From: Hibiscus mutabilis
Taxonomy: Eukaryota > Streptophyta > Magnoliopsida > Malvales > Malvaceae
Reading direction: 5' to 3'
DNA length: 64,000 nt
Assembly (NCBI GenBank): GCA_019671005.1
Contig: CM033714.1
Location: 59,133,741 to 59,197,740 of the forward strand
In this document: piece after piece, positions 23,200 to 35,999 of the stretch
Layout: every line of letters starts with the position of its first letter
Numbering within the stretch: the first letter of the stretch is position 1
Notes under the pieces: model-generated
What the model was told of the DNA's origin: nothing
Databases searched by the model: none
The model's input: only the letters and a program-made list of their open reading frames with translations
Made by a program: the position numbers and the translations under genes

Positions 23200-24058
23200 G
23201 GCTCAAGGGTTCAATAAGCCTTAAACTTTTGTAAAAAATCAATTAAGCTCCCAATTTTTTTCATCTAATTAAGCCCTCAAACTCAATAAAATAATTAATT
23301 TGACCATTTGGCCAACAATGACCGTTAACTTTAATAGTTTTTTAAAAAATTTATTTTGACACATGTCGCAACGGGATAATTTCACTTTTCATTTCTACGA
23401 ATTTTTAAATTTTAAATTTTAAAAAAATCTAAAAAAACAGAAAAAAAATCTGGAAAATCCTAAAAAATATTTTTAAAATATAAAATATTTTTTAATTTCG
23501 AAATTTATTTAAAATTAATAATTTTCATAATATTAAAATATTTTAAAAATTTTAAAATATGGAAAAATATTACTATACAAGTATAAAAAATAATTAAAAA
23601 GTATAAAACAATAAAAGTTATTTTTATTTTTAAAATATATTTTAAACTATATTTTTAAAATATATAAAAAATATTTTTTCAAATTATTTTTATAATAATA
23701 ATATTTAATATTTTTAATTTTTTAAAATATTTTAATCTTTTGAAAAGTTATTATTTATTATTTTTAAGTAAAATTTCAAATTAAAAAATATTTTTTTTTC
23801 TATTTAAAAAATAAAAAATTCCAGATTTTTTTTGATTTTTTGATTTTTTTTATATTTTTTAATATATTTTTAAAAATAAAATTTTAAAATTTCTAGAAAT
23901 GACAAGTGACATTATCATGTTGCGACACGTGTTAAAAAATTTCTTTAAAAATTGTTAAAGTTTGGTCAAATGGTCAAATTAGTTTTTTTCTTGAGTTGAA
24001 GGGGGCCTAATTAATTTTTTTTCTTCAAAAATTTAGGGGCTTATTGAACATCTAAGCC
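23200..24058. mobile_element. Mutator-like non-autonomous element D with 9-bp target duplication
   Basis: Left end GGCTCAAGGGTTCAATAAG and right end its inverse (CTTATTGAACATCTAAGCC). Flanked by TTTATTAAT at 23191-23199 and exactly again at 24059-24067, the 9-bp duplication expected of Mutator-like elements. The arms also share ACATGTCGCAAC / GTTGCGACACGTGT. The middle is extremely AT-rich. No coding capacity. Confidence 0.8.
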
Positions 24059-24347
24059 TTTATTAATTTTAGTTATCAAAAGGGTAAATTAATATAACAT
24101 TTTCTTTCTTTAACTTCTCTTCCTCTTCTGTTTTTTCTCTTTCCCTTCTCTTCTTCTTTTTAATTAAATTTTAATATTCTTAATATAATCTTATAGTAAT
24201 ATATGTTTTTTGGTCTTTGAAAAAACTCATGCGCCTTACAGACTCGAACGCATGTCACCTAATGGAACATACAACCTATTGTCACTGGAACTACTCTTTT
24301 GGTTCAAAAATTATAATTAAAATATATTTATATTTAAATAAAACTAA

Positions 24348-24663
24348 GGCTTAATACCAAAATAAATCCTCAAACTATCTTATTTCTCCTTTTTATGTGC
24401 TTAAACTTTTTTTACCCCTTTTAGTTGTTCAAACTATAATTTTTTGGTCAAAATAGATACTCAAATAATATTTTTTGGTTAAATTATGTGCCTCAGTTTA
24501 ACCTTAAAATGGGGCAAAAAATAATAGTTTGAGCACCTAGAAGAAAAAATGTTTAGGCACCTAAAAAAACAAGATAGTTTAAGTGCTTAAAAGGAGAAAA
24601 AAAAGTTTAGACATCTAAAATGAAAAAACACAATAGTTTAAGAATTTATTTTGATGTTAAACC
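24348..24663. mobile_element. Short fold-back element E, 316 bp
   Basis: Left end GGCTTAATACCAAAATAAAT, right end close to its inverse (ATTTATTTTGATGTTAAACC). The arms repeat CAAACTAT...GTGCTTAAACTTTTTT in inverse order. No clear target duplication. Confidence 0.6.
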
Positions 24664-24834
24664 TAAATTAATGCATAAGACTTATACATTAATGATGCAT
24701 TAAATATTATCCCTAAACATTACAATAATTTTGTATAAATATGTCATGTATCTTTTTTATTTTATTTTTGAAGTTATGTAATGTATATTTAGATTTCATT
24801 GTACTCATAGTTGAAAATTTTTCACTATAAGATT

Positions 24835-25180
24835 TTTTTAAGGTAAAAATAGATTATTTAAACGTGTTTTATTAAAAAACTCTCTAAACTTAAATGAAAT
24901 AAAAAGAGTGCAATGAAAATAATTATAGACAAATACAAAGAATACCCTGACAAAAAAAAAAAAACTAAACAGTCGCAACCATCTGCAACACGATTTCCTT
25001 CCCTGCAAACATGCTGGAGGCATGCGGTCCACCTCCACCCTCGCATATGCAGATCATGGAGATGCACCAACGAAGAGAAACCTCTTTGAAACGGTAAATC
25101 TGAACGAAGTAAACGTAAGATATCCAAACTATCGAGTTCGAGTATCACTTGACGAAAATCCTGCTCCCAAGCACACTTAA
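24835..25180 (-). pseudogene. 3' stub of a LINE: RNase H-like domain fragment
   Basis: The minus-strand frame at 24858-25148 contains ILELDSLDILRLLRSD, LVHLHDLHMRGW and HVCREGNRVADG. This is the signature of the RVT_3-type RNase H domain at the C-terminus of plant L1-type LINE ORF2 (Asp in ELDS, then REGNxxAD). The sequence then becomes hydrophobic and AT-rich, the 3' untranslated region. Upstream reverse transcriptase and endonuclease are absent, so this is a 5'-truncated copy, the usual product of LINE insertion. It is not the same copy as the LINE at 28429, which lies on the other strand. Confidence 0.75.
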
Positions 25181-25762
25181 ATTTATTTATAAATTTAAAG
25201 GATAAATTAATTGAACAGTTATTATAATTTTTACGCTATTTATGAACTTTTTCATCGTCAGCAAATTTGTTAATAATTATATTTATATTTCAATATGGTA
25301 TACAAAATAATATCAATCCGAGTCTGAATTTTCACTTGTGAGTTTTGACTTTTGAGTTATCTATAGAGTTGTTCACCGATAAATTGATCCGTTCAAATAC
25401 ATACTCAAATAATTATTTATTTTAAATAAAGATTCTATTTATTTAAAAATAAAGTAGTAAACGAGAAAGAATTATTTAATAATAGCTAATAATTTAAGAA
25501 TTATATAAATGGTGACGATTAATTGGTGAAAGATGTGTTAATTCTTGAAAAATACCTAAATTCATGGTTTCAGTTTAACAACCTTCTCCTATTTGGCTGT
25601 TTTGTTTTGACTACTCCATATGATTCAAATCAAGGAAAAAAGAGAAATGTAAGTCTACTATATCATGCACATTACATCAAACTTATAGAAATATAAATAA
25701 AATTTTATATAAAATAAACAATTATAACACGGGACAATATACATAAAACAAATACACAGATT

Positions 25763-25794
<32 letters not shown>

Positions 25795-28428
25795 CTGTTT
25801 AATCGTTTGATCTGCAAGCATGGGAAGACAAAATTTACAACTTGTTATATTTGTTTCAAGTTTGATCAACACGGGAGTTCAGGGATTCGAGAGAAAGCCG
25901 AACGTGAATCGATTTATAATTAGCTTCTAGAAAGAGTAGATATGATTAATGATATCTAATTCTAGTATTTATATGTAATATGATTAATGACATCAAGGGT
26001 TACTTTTGTCTCTGTAGTAGTCTTAATTTATCAATTTTACTCTTGAATATTTTTAATCAATTCGATCCTGAACTAGTTGAATTGCATCAACGTTAACCCT
26101 TGACCGACGTAGGCCAACGTTGGCCGTTGTGGTGCTGACGCGGCGACCTACAATGCTAAAATAACGGTCAACAGTACTGATGTGACAGTCTACGTTTGAA
26201 GATGACCTATAAAAATATTGCAACAATATTATCGTTGAAAAATATTTCATGATATATGGTTCTTATTTTTTATTTCATGATCTATGGTGAATATTGAGAG
26301 AGTAACCAATGAAGTTTCATTTGAACAAATTTCAAGGCACGAATTTTACACTGAACTTACCGTATAGTCTTGCTGACTTCTTCAAATCACCATATAGTCT
26401 TGCCGACTTTCACTTTTACCGTAACAATAACAACAGATCATGAAATAAAAAAAAACCATAAATTATGACATAAAAAAGTTAATCACAATATTACAAAAAT
26501 TTAGCCACGCTTGCATAGTACTCTAAGATGATTTGAAGGCCAAATACATACTTTTAACCCTAAAATTTAAAACTTGACCCCTAAATCTTAAATTAAACTT
26601 TTTTTATTAAGTAGATAGATATTATATTCTTAAGATAATGCTATGATTCGAACTCGTACATAATGAGACAACATAAACATTCTATTAAACTTTTTTAGAG
26701 TTAATTAATCACTTGACCAATTAGTGGATCTCCTATATTAAACTATTCTAAGTTTATACAACATGTTTATCGAATATTTATACATATATTGTTGTATATA
26801 AAACAAGCAATGTGCATTAACTTTGTTGAAAATTCATAAAAGGAGAAGTCAAAACCAAAACGGAGCAAGGTCAAAAGAATCAAGCTCATTCAATTTCCCT
26901 CTCAACAACCCATTAATGACCATCTCGCCGAGGGTTTGAAATAGGTGCTCACTTCATTTTCTTCTATTATTTCTGCACTTTCCTGTTAACTTTTCTTCTT
27001 CCAAGTATTCTATTAAACATTAGTGCATATAAAAGGCTAATTACTAAGACATGAATCAAATTAATTTTGTGGTTGAGATTGATAGAAGATTAATGATGGG
27101 AGTTTTAAAGTGATGTATATCGGTGTGTGTGACGATCACTGCAAATTGTTTTTCTTCTTTTGAATCGTGGAATTGTAAATGAAATAAACATAGTTGAGAT
27201 GGTTATCTCATGAATATCTTTGTAGTACTCGTTCCGAATTAGTTGACTAATGAATTAAATATCGATGATTAAAAATATATTTTTGTTATTTGTTTATAAG
27301 GATTTAAAAGAAAATACAAAGGGGAAGCTTTGGGCAGAGGACATATGCCCCATTTGCAAGCAATAAATACTGCAGAGTAGCGTGAGTTTTGACTTTTGAG
27401 GGCGGAAATGAATGTGGAGATGTGAACTGAATTGACTTTACGTGGACAATTTAAGTGAAGGGTTTGACAAAATGGTGAAGTTGGTTGAGAAAATAACTAT
27501 CCGTTTATATAAATGAGTTCACACCTGAAAATACTAAATATGGAAAGTGTCAGCTTAACTTCAGTTTAAAGATAATAATATATATATTCATTAATCGAGT
27601 AATTAAAAGCACTATATTATTTTATTTTGTATGTATTTAAATTTTGACATTTATTTGAAAATATTGTGCTGCTCTTCTTTTGCACAAATATTGGAATGAG
27701 GTTGACCCTTGGACCCATGTTACTCTTCTCTTCTCTTTTCTTCCATTCCCCATGGAATTAAGGGTTCCAAGAAGAATACCAATGTATCATGCATGGTGGA
27801 TTTCATATATAGTTATGTATTATTGGATATAGATTAATGTATTATTAGTTAAGTTTTGACAAAATATATGTAGGTCTTATTTGGTAAACAACAATTTGAG
27901 TCAAAATTAAAAGTTTGAGCTAAAATTAAAGGTTTAGTCGGTCAAGTCCGCTAATTTAGATGTTTGGTGAATAATAGGTTAGAATAACGAATTGAGATAA
28001 AAGCTCTAATTTTGAAAAAAAAACTGCTAATAGAAGCTTTTTGAAATTAAAAATTTTGACATAAGAATTATAAATACCCTTTTACGCCTAAGAATTATTA
28101 AAAATCTCCAAATAACTCTAATCTAACTTTTTTCTATTTTAATTCTTCACCCTCATGTATTTACATTGTAAAATTTGTAAACTTATACTTTTTTGTTTTT
28201 TTCTTTTTATTCCCACACATTTATATTTGTATTTGAATTTTAAAATTAATTAAATTATATTACAAATAATTATATAAATAATAAATTAATATATAGATCC
28301 TTTAAATATGCTTAGTAATGTTATATTAAAAATTATTTTTATAATTTATTTAATATTAATAGATATAAAATATTGATAATTAATATGTACAAAATATTGA
28401 TATTTAGTATTAATATATGCATAGCGTT
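25181..28428. other. AT-rich stretch without recognisable genes
   Basis: No convincing frame on either strand. It contains a (TA)n run at 25765-25794, a possible single terminal repeat of a Mutator-like element around 26000-26110 (ATCAATTTTACTCTTGAATATT), and a small direct repeat TATAGTCTTGC(T/C)GACTT at about 26363-26410. A TTTGGTAAACAACAATTTGA segment near 27885 resembles one end of a plant MITE, but I cannot find the partner end. Confidence 0.5.
25765..25794. repeat. (TA)n microsatellite
   Basis: About 15 TA units. Confidence 0.9.
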
Positions 28429-31400
28429 GTCATGGAATATTAGAGGAATAAAAAAATTTGAAAAAAAGCGTTAGTAAGAAAGCTGATCGGTTCTAGCAAT
28501 GCTCAGGTGATTTTTCTACGGGAAACAAAGGCGAGGATTGTGGATGACAAAATCATCAATTCTATTCGTGGGCGCTCGACAATTTACAAAGCTGAGCATT
28601 CCCCCTCAATTGGGTCTGGTAGAGGGTTGATCACCATTTGGGATTCAAGTTTCTTCACAACTGACTTTATTGTGGTTAAAACTAGCTTTATATGTGTTAT
28701 TAGTAAAATAATCCCTTTGGATTCTAATTGCTTATTGATCAATGTATACACACCTAATGATGCCGATAAGAGAAAAGAGGTGTTTGATAATGTCCTTTCT
28801 GTAGTGATGAACACTAACCTTCCAGTTCTCATGGGAGGAGACTTCAATATAGTCAGGTTTGCGGAGGAAAAGATGGGAATGAACATAAACATAGGAGCCA
28901 TGAATGTTTTTTCAGATTTCATCGATGAATTGGGATTGATTGTCCTTTCCTCCCAAGGCGGGATGTTTACATGGTCTAATCTCCGAGAAAATCCATCTTT
29001 CAGCAGACTCGATCATTTTCTCCTATCTACAGATCTGCTTACTTGGTGGCCATCCCTATCACAACAAGTTCCACCAAGAGGTCTATCGGACCATAATCCG
29101 ATCACTCTATCAGTGTGCGAGGTTGAATGGGGTCCAAAACCATTCAAATGCTTCGACCATTGGGCGGAGGAGAAAGATTTGGTCACACAGTTGCAATTGT
29201 CTCGTGGTAAGAGTCGAGGATTGGGGATTTCGAAGATGCTCCGCTTATGTAAACAAGTTTTAAAGGTGTGGGTCAAAGAAAACTTGTGTAAAGATCCAGA
29301 ATCGGCTCTCGAAATTGAGAAAAAATGGCACAGAATGGAGAATGAAATCTGCTACAGAAATGGTGATCCACAGAAAATTATTAAACTTAAAGATCTCAGA
29401 TCAAAGTTATGGGACCATGCGAGGAGGGAAGAAAGAGAATGGATTCAAAAATCCAGACTTAAATGATTTACAACCGGGGACAAAAACTCGAGATTCTTCC
29501 ACATTGTTGCTTTATCGAGAAGGAGGAATTATATTGATAGTATACACTCAGATGGGATGCTAATTCATGAACCAGCATTGGTTAAAAGGGCACTGTAGCA
29601 CCACTTCAAGGCCATTTAGGATGAATCTCACACTATCCCCATTGGCAGTTTTGATTGCAACCTAAAATCCCTAAAAATCGAGTACGCTAATAAGCTTGAA
29701 GATCCCTTCACAACCATCGAGATCCAGCAGGCTCTATTATCTATGGATGGCTCGAGGGCACCGGGCCCAGATGGTTTCAACATAGGGTTCCTCAAACGCT
29801 TTTGGCCGAGCCTCAAGGACGAAATCTTCTCCTTCTTCAGTTAGTTATATAAGGGTAAGGTTAATGGTCTATCGTTCAATCACTCCTTTATTGTTTTAAT
29901 TCCCAAAAACTCGGCTCCATCATCCATGGAAGACTATCGCTCAATTAGTTTGCTGGGTTGTGTATACAAATGGTTGGCAAAGGTATTGGCCCTACGATTA
30001 AGTAATGTCACAGAGGAAATAATTGGAGAGCATTAGTTTGCCTTTTTCCTGGGCAAGCAAATCCTCGATTGTTCGCTAATCTTGAATGAAATCATAGATT
30101 ACACCAAAAGGCGAGGTTTAGAAGGGGTCATATTCAAAGCTGACTTTCGAAAAGCATACAACTCAGTGATTGGAACTTTTTACTGTTCAATATGGATAAA
30201 ATGGGGTTCGGAAAGTTTTGGTGTTCGTGGATTAAACTTTGCATCTCTACTGCCTCAATGTCAGTTTTAGTTAACAAATCTCCTACGAACTTTTCTACAT
30301 CAGCCGTGGTTTTCGCCAGGGATGTCTACTCTCTCCGCTGCTATTTAATATTATTGCGGAAGCTCTTAGCTCGATGTTATCAAAAGATGTGAACTTGGGA
30401 TTATCCTTGGGTTTTGTATTGGCAACAGTTCAGAGGCTATTTCTCATATCCAAATTGCCAATGATCTAATTCTTTTCAGTGGGGCTAATGAAACTAGTAT
30501 TCGCAACATCGTTCGATTGTTGAGGGGCATTCAAACTTGCCTCTGGATTGAGATTAAACATTAAAAACTCCAAAATTCTAGGCATCAATGTGGATGAAAG
30601 TAAGATAGAACATTGGGCCTCTCTAATCAATTGCAATATTGAGGCACTGCCAAGTACGTATTTGGGTCTGCCCTTGGGCCATTGTAAGAATGATCTACAT
30701 ATATGGCTACCAATTGTAGAAAGGGTGAAATCGAAGTTATCTGGTTGGAAATAAAAATTCTTATCCTTTGGGGGTCGAATCACACTAGTATAATATGTTA
30801 TCTCAAATCTCCCTATTTACTTCATATCTATCTTCCCAATGCCAAAGCAAATTAGTTCGATGCTGTTGAGGCTCATTGCAAAATTTCTGTGGGGCTCATT
30901 GGATCGTAGAGCCATCCATTGGGTGAAGTGGGAAGCCTTATGTCTCCCTAAATCATGTGGTGATCTAGGCCTCATGGATCTTAACATCAAAAATCGAGCA
31001 CTACTCCTACAGTGGGTTTGGAGGTATGGAGTGGAATCAAGCAGTCTATGGAGAAGGATAATTGAAGCAAGATATGAAGATAACACATCCTCGATATTCC
31101 TAACAAATTTAAAACCATCCAACAAGTCGTGGATTTGAAGGCATGTTTTTTCAACCTTCTCCTCATATGAGGATGTGTTATTGTCAAACATCCGATTCTC
31201 GTTAGGAGATGGAAAAAGAATACGTTTTGGAGTGATGCTTGGCCGGGACACTTACCCTTGATGAATGCTTTCCCAAGAATCTTCGCCTTATCCGTTCGTA
31301 AATCAGGGGTCATCGTAGATTTTGGTAGCTTTATTGAAGGTGAATGGCAGTGGAATATTCCTTTGAGAAGACCAATGTTCGACTGGGAAAAAGAGTAGTG

Positions 31401-32128
31401 GAACAATTTCTTAGATGCTGTCAACGCAACCAAACCTAATCCAAACTTAAGGGACAATGTTAGATGGACTGCAAGCTCAAATGGCATTTTCAATGTGAAT
31501 TCTTTCACTAAAGTGGGTAATTTTTATCCCGTTGTCCATGATGATGTGTGGGGATTTGTATGGTCGGGTTTAGCTCCCCCTAAGGTGGAAGATTTCACCT
31601 AGAAAGCTGTCCTTGGTCAATTACCCACCAAGCTGGAACTTCAAAAGCGAGGTTGTCTCTCTTAAGTTTCTATCCTTTGTCCACTGTGCAACCTTGTCCT
31701 TGAATCAGTCGATCATTTGCTTTGTCAATGTCACATTGTGTGGTTTATATGGCAGAAATGGTGTTTCATGTGGGGGATCAATATGGTTTTCCCCGACTCT
31801 TCGCGGTTTGATGCATTCTTGGTTTTCTCTCTCCCCACCACGACTACACAATAAGGTATGACATCTTAGCTTCTTTTGCATCTTGTGGTCCTGCTGGTTA
31901 TATAGAAATGAGATGTTGTTTAATGGTACCAAACTGAATGCGGATTACCTATTTGAGTTGTGTATTCATCGATTAAACTTTTGGCGCACTGCTAAATGGC
32001 ATGAGGATATTATTTTGATTAATGACCTCATCTTGGCACCAAAAAAATTCAGTGTATTTGGGTGCTTGTTAACTCCTAGAAAGTACTATTTTTTATGCAT
32101 ATTTTACAATGTTTTTTCTTGCCTTTAG
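28429..32128 (+). pseudogene. L1-type LINE ORF2 (endonuclease, reverse transcriptase, zinc-finger domain), inactive
   Basis: The start of the APE-type endonuclease is visible as SWNIRGIKK at 28429, then a 319-aa frame (28507-29466) with NVYTPNDAD, GGDFNIVR and SRLDHFLLS...GLSDHNPI. The reverse transcriptase follows in pieces: SRAPGPDGFNIGFLKRFW (29750), SISLLGCVYKWLAKVLA (29940), KADFRKAYNSV (30140), GFRQGCLLSPLLFNII (30310), then SYLGLPLG-like STYLGLPLG (30650). The catalytic FADD is changed to IAND near 30455, so the first Asp is lost. A zf-RVT-like part (WSGLAPPKVEDF, 31565) and the C-terminal WLYRNEMLFNG (31900) complete the order. At least six stops or frameshifts. ORF1 is not seen, so the copy is 5'-truncated. 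It abuts the Athila-like LTR. Confidence 0.85.
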
Positions 32129-32129
32129 G

Positions 32130-33499
32130 TATATATGTTTGCATTTAATTGTTAAAACTATGCATTTGCATAAAAAGTTAGGGAGTTGTTCTTTTTCCAG
32201 CGTGAATGGTTATTTTGTTGGCATTGATGCAGGTTAGTAAAGAATTGAAGCAGGGCAGGCTTGGTAGAGTAGTGCAGGAGCAGGAAGCAGGGAAAACAGA
32301 AGAGAAATGCCGATTTGCAATTGACAAATTTGGACCAGAGATTGCCAAGCTCCGTTGGTAAAAAATTGAAGTCTGATGCTCGGTCATAGTTGTTGTTGAA
32401 CCCAGTACACGTCAGCCCTAAAATTCAAAAGAAGATAAGAGGATAACGCTCTTTATCCTAAGTGTGGAATCAAATTTCAAATTCAAATCCACTCTAGGGT
32501 TTTCCATGCATGCCTATTTAAAGAAAGAGATCGATCAACTTGAGGGAGAGACCACGGTGGTGAAAGAGGAAGCTAGAGGCTGTATGGTTCGACCATCTTA
32601 GACCGAGAGTTCTGGAGCACTCGAAGGGCTGCATCGACGGATCTCCTTCTTACCTATTCTCTTAGTTTTATTTTTATTTAAATGATGATGTTGAGATATG
32701 ATAATATTTTATGGATGGATCCCCCAACCATGAACTAAGCTTTTACAATTGGTTGAGGATGTTTGCGATTAACGCTCGGTTTATGTTTGGTTTTTAATAA
32801 TTTGAATCCCTTGGCATTATTTTCTATCTAGCTAGCATTTTATTTCCCTAAATTCTTTGCCATACTATAGTTGACATTGTTTTCTTATTACACCTTAATA
32901 TCTTAATAGACTTGAGGGGGACGATCAGTTGCCAGGTACTAAGGAGAGAAACTTCGACAGAAGATGTTCAAGTAGATGAGCTTATTTGAAAGTGAATCTA
33001 CCCCTTAGGAGTATAGATTGAAACTTAATCAGGTTAATTAATGAAAAGCATCACTATAGTCATATAAGGGTTTTAACATGGTTAACTTAGGGTATTGCCA
33101 TCGACAGAGGCAATGCCACTCTTAAACTCTACTCGACAATAAATCCAAGGTATGACAATTTTAACAGATGGCATAGCTAACGTAAAATCCAGGCATCCAT
33201 TGCCAACGCTCATCACCTATTTGAATGCTTATTTTTCCAAATTGTTTTCACTTTCACTGCATTCTTTTAGTTATTATCTAAAATAGAAATTCCAATCAAT
33301 CCAAACATTCTTGATTCCTTTAACAAAAACCATTAAACAATAAAATTCTTGGTCAATCCCTGTGGATACGATACTCAGCTTACTGTTGTATTACTTGCTG
33401 ACCCTGTATACTTGTACGCAATAGACTCACTCTTGACATTATTTCTTATATATTCACATTGAATTTTCAATCTTTTGCCAAGCGTTAGCAAAATCGACA
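32130..33499 (+). mobile_element. 5' LTR of an Athila-like Gypsy element (left edge uncertain)
   Basis: The right edge is clear: ...AAATCGACA followed by AGTTTTTGGTGTCG, the primer-site context of Athila-type elements. The U5 part (TCAATCCCTGTGGATACGAT, then ACTTGCTGACC and CTTGTACGCAA) resembles the corresponding end of family N LTRs read on the minus strand. The left edge is not marked by a clear TG and target duplication, so about 32130 is only where LINE similarity ends. Plus strand, in agreement with gag downstream. Confidence 0.55.
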
Positions 33500-33505
33500 A
33501 GTTTT

Positions 33506-33523
33506 TGGTGTCGTTGTCGAGGA
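33506..33523 (+). promoter_or_regulatory. Degraded tRNA-Asp primer binding site
   Basis: TGGTGTCGTTGTCGAGGA differs from the intact TGGCGCCGTTGCCGGGGA (seen in the minus-strand family N copies) by three C-to-T changes and one G-to-A change. This is the decay pattern of methylated cytosines. Confidence 0.7.
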
Positions 33524-33576
33524 TTGCAACGAAATCTATTGTTTTGATTTACTTGTTTTATTTGTTTTGCTTGGTG

Positions 33577-35179
33577 TATGACCAAGAACCACCCTACGAC
33601 AGACGATTGGCCATACGACCTTAAGATTGAACGAACCTTGCGAAGGTTGAAAAGAAAACTTAGAGAGATGGATCAGAATGGAAATGACGGAGGAGATGGT
33701 GTCATAAACAACAAAAGAGAATCTAGCAATGCACAACGAGATACCACTAGGCCCTGCTGCTGTTATTGACAATGCCATAGAAAGACCTATTAGAGAACAC
33801 TTGGCACCAAATCTAGACAATTTTATGCCAAGACTAGTTGGTCCCAAGGTAAACACAATTAATTTTGAACTTAAACCGATAATGATTTAGAGTATTTTGA
33901 ATGTAGGACAATTTGATGGATCACCTATTGGAGGCCCAAGGCAACACCTAAAGCAATTCATGGAGGTTTCCCAACTATTTCAGCAACCTGGAGTTCCCGA
34001 GGATACAGTGAAGCTGAAATTATTCACATTTTCCTTGAGAGATAGAGCAAAACTGTGGCTAAGTTCTTTGCCACGTAGTTCAGTTACTATATGGGCAAAT
34101 TTATGTCAAAAGTTCCTTTGCGATTTTAGCCACCTAAACTTAATACCAGACTCAGGAATGAGATCACTGCAATTAGGCAAGCTGATGATGAGACCTTGTA
34201 TGATGCTTGAGAGAGATTCAAGGACCTGTTGAGGAGGTGCCCTATGTATGGATTCCCTAATTGGACCCATATAGAAACCTTTTACAACAGATTCAGTGCT
34301 CATATTAGGATTGTTGTTGATGCTTCAGCAAATGGGTCACTATTAGACAAGAATTATACGGACGCAGTTAACATCCTTGAAAGGATTGTCGCCAATGATT
34401 TTCAATATCCTACTGCCAGACTAGGGACAATGACAAAAATTGCTAGGAAATTAGAGCTTCACGCACTAACATCCATCAATGCTTAGATTTCCAATCTCAT
34501 TAGCATTGTAAAAACTTTACAAAAGAGTAATGAATCCCAAGAAGTCAAGGCACTAGACCCATTTTGCACTATTTGTGGAGAGGACTATCATGTGGATGAA
34601 TGTCCATCCAATCCTGAATCGGTAAATTTTTTTGGTAATTTTAATTGACATTTTAACCCATATCCCAATACTTATAATACAGGTTGGAAGCAGCATCCTA
34701 ACTTTGTGTGGGCAAATCAAGGCGGTAACCAATATAATGCCCAACGGTAGAACAATAATGCATCGCCAGTCTTCAACCAGAATGTAATGCCATAGAGAGC
34801 TTGGAACAATTTCCAACAAAGGCAAAGATCTAATCAGGGGAACTCTTTAACTGATTACATGGAGTGAAATGATGCAGCCGTTCAGAGTTTAGCAGCATCC
34901 ATGAGAAACTTAGAGGTTTAGTTAGGGCAGATTTCCATTGCACTCAACAATCGACCATAGGGAGCTTTGCCAAGCGATATGGAAGATGCTTGGTATAAGG
35001 GAAATGAGCAATGCAAAGCAGAAATTCTTCGGAATGGCAAACAATGCGAGATAGAGATGCCTACCAAGTAGTCAATTAATTGCCAAGTCGAAAAGCTGAT
35101 GCCAACAGACGGACCTAAAGAAGTAGAGAAAAAATAAGCAAAAACTAAAGATGACAGACCACAAACTGATGCTAGACAA
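33577..35179 (+). pseudogene. Athila-like Gypsy gag, first part, interrupted at 35179
   Basis: The N-terminal part starts MTKNHPTTDDWPYD and loses frame near 33765. The core Gag (retrotransposon_gag type) is at 33897-34480: GQFDGSPIGGPRQHLKQFM, FSLRDRAKLWLSSLP, then after a shift RCPMYGFPNWTHIETFYN and VVDASANGSLL, all highly characteristic of Athila Gag. A canonical CX2CX4HX4C knuckle, CTICGEDYHVDEC, follows at about 34565, then an Asn/Gln-rich tail (NTYNTGWKQHPNF). Several stops (for example near 34484, 34648, 34748, 34866). The coding line stops at 35179 inside ...DARQ, where the Tat element begins, and resumes at 62066. Old and non-functional. Confidence 0.85.
35175..35179. repeat. Target duplication of the Tat element, left (GACAA)
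   Basis: GACAA before TGTAGCGACG, repeated at 62066-62070 after ...GATTACA. It confirms a single insertion of 35180-62065 into the Athila-like gag. Confidence 0.9.
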
Positions 35180-35999
35180 TGTAGCGACGTTTTCTTCTTT
35201 TCTTTTTAAAATATATGCGTGGTTTTCTTTTAGAAAATCCGTCGATATGAATTATCCCATAAACCACTTTTGAAATATCAGTTTAAAAGGATTTCTTTTG
35301 AAAAATAATAAAAACTTGGAGTTGCCACCGGCCACTTGGGTAAGGTAGGCCGAACACCATGAGAAACCAGAGATTCGTTTTGAAAGGGTCCGAGAGTTTG
35401 TTACGAGTGGGGAGGGATTAGCACCCCTATCACGCCCGAAAATCGGTACCAAAATACTTGTTGCTTTTAATTGAAGGAAATTGTCGGAATTTGAAAGGAA
35501 TTTAATTCAATGATCTTAATTGAAAATTAACCTTAATTGAACAGGCTTAATCAAATTGGTGGATTCAAATTAATTGGACATTTAATTAATAAGGTTGACG
35601 ATACATTGGACCATAGACTAAACCGACATCATATAAGCCTAATTACTGTGTTAGTTTATGGTTTGAATCCCGCTCGTCACCTTTATACATGATGCAAGCA
35701 ATTGAAGCATGATGTAATGCTTTGGTTAAGTTTTAATTTTACCTTAATCGGTGAGGATTAATTCAAATATTTGGTCAACATCCTTTAAGCTAGGACTGTT
35801 ATGACACAAATATTGGAATTAATTAACACCTCTCGTTTTATGATTTAAATTGATTAACATGTGGATCAAATAGGCCAAATGATGACAAATAAAATGAATG
35901 TCAAACAAGGGCTTGAAAATTAAACACACAAAGGCCCATTGAAAGACCTAACCTAAGAGGCCTAAATCATGGGAAATTAATTAGTGATCTAGTTGCTAA

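Noticed and set aside
26053..26250. 65-aa Val/Ser-rich minus-strand frame
   Set aside because: Lies in what looks like one terminal part of a Mutator-like element, with repeated CAACGTTGGCC-type motifs and no domain.
28584..28922. Minus-strand frames across the LINE endonuclease region
   Set aside because: Shadow frames of the plus-strand LINE ORF2, which has clear endonuclease motifs.
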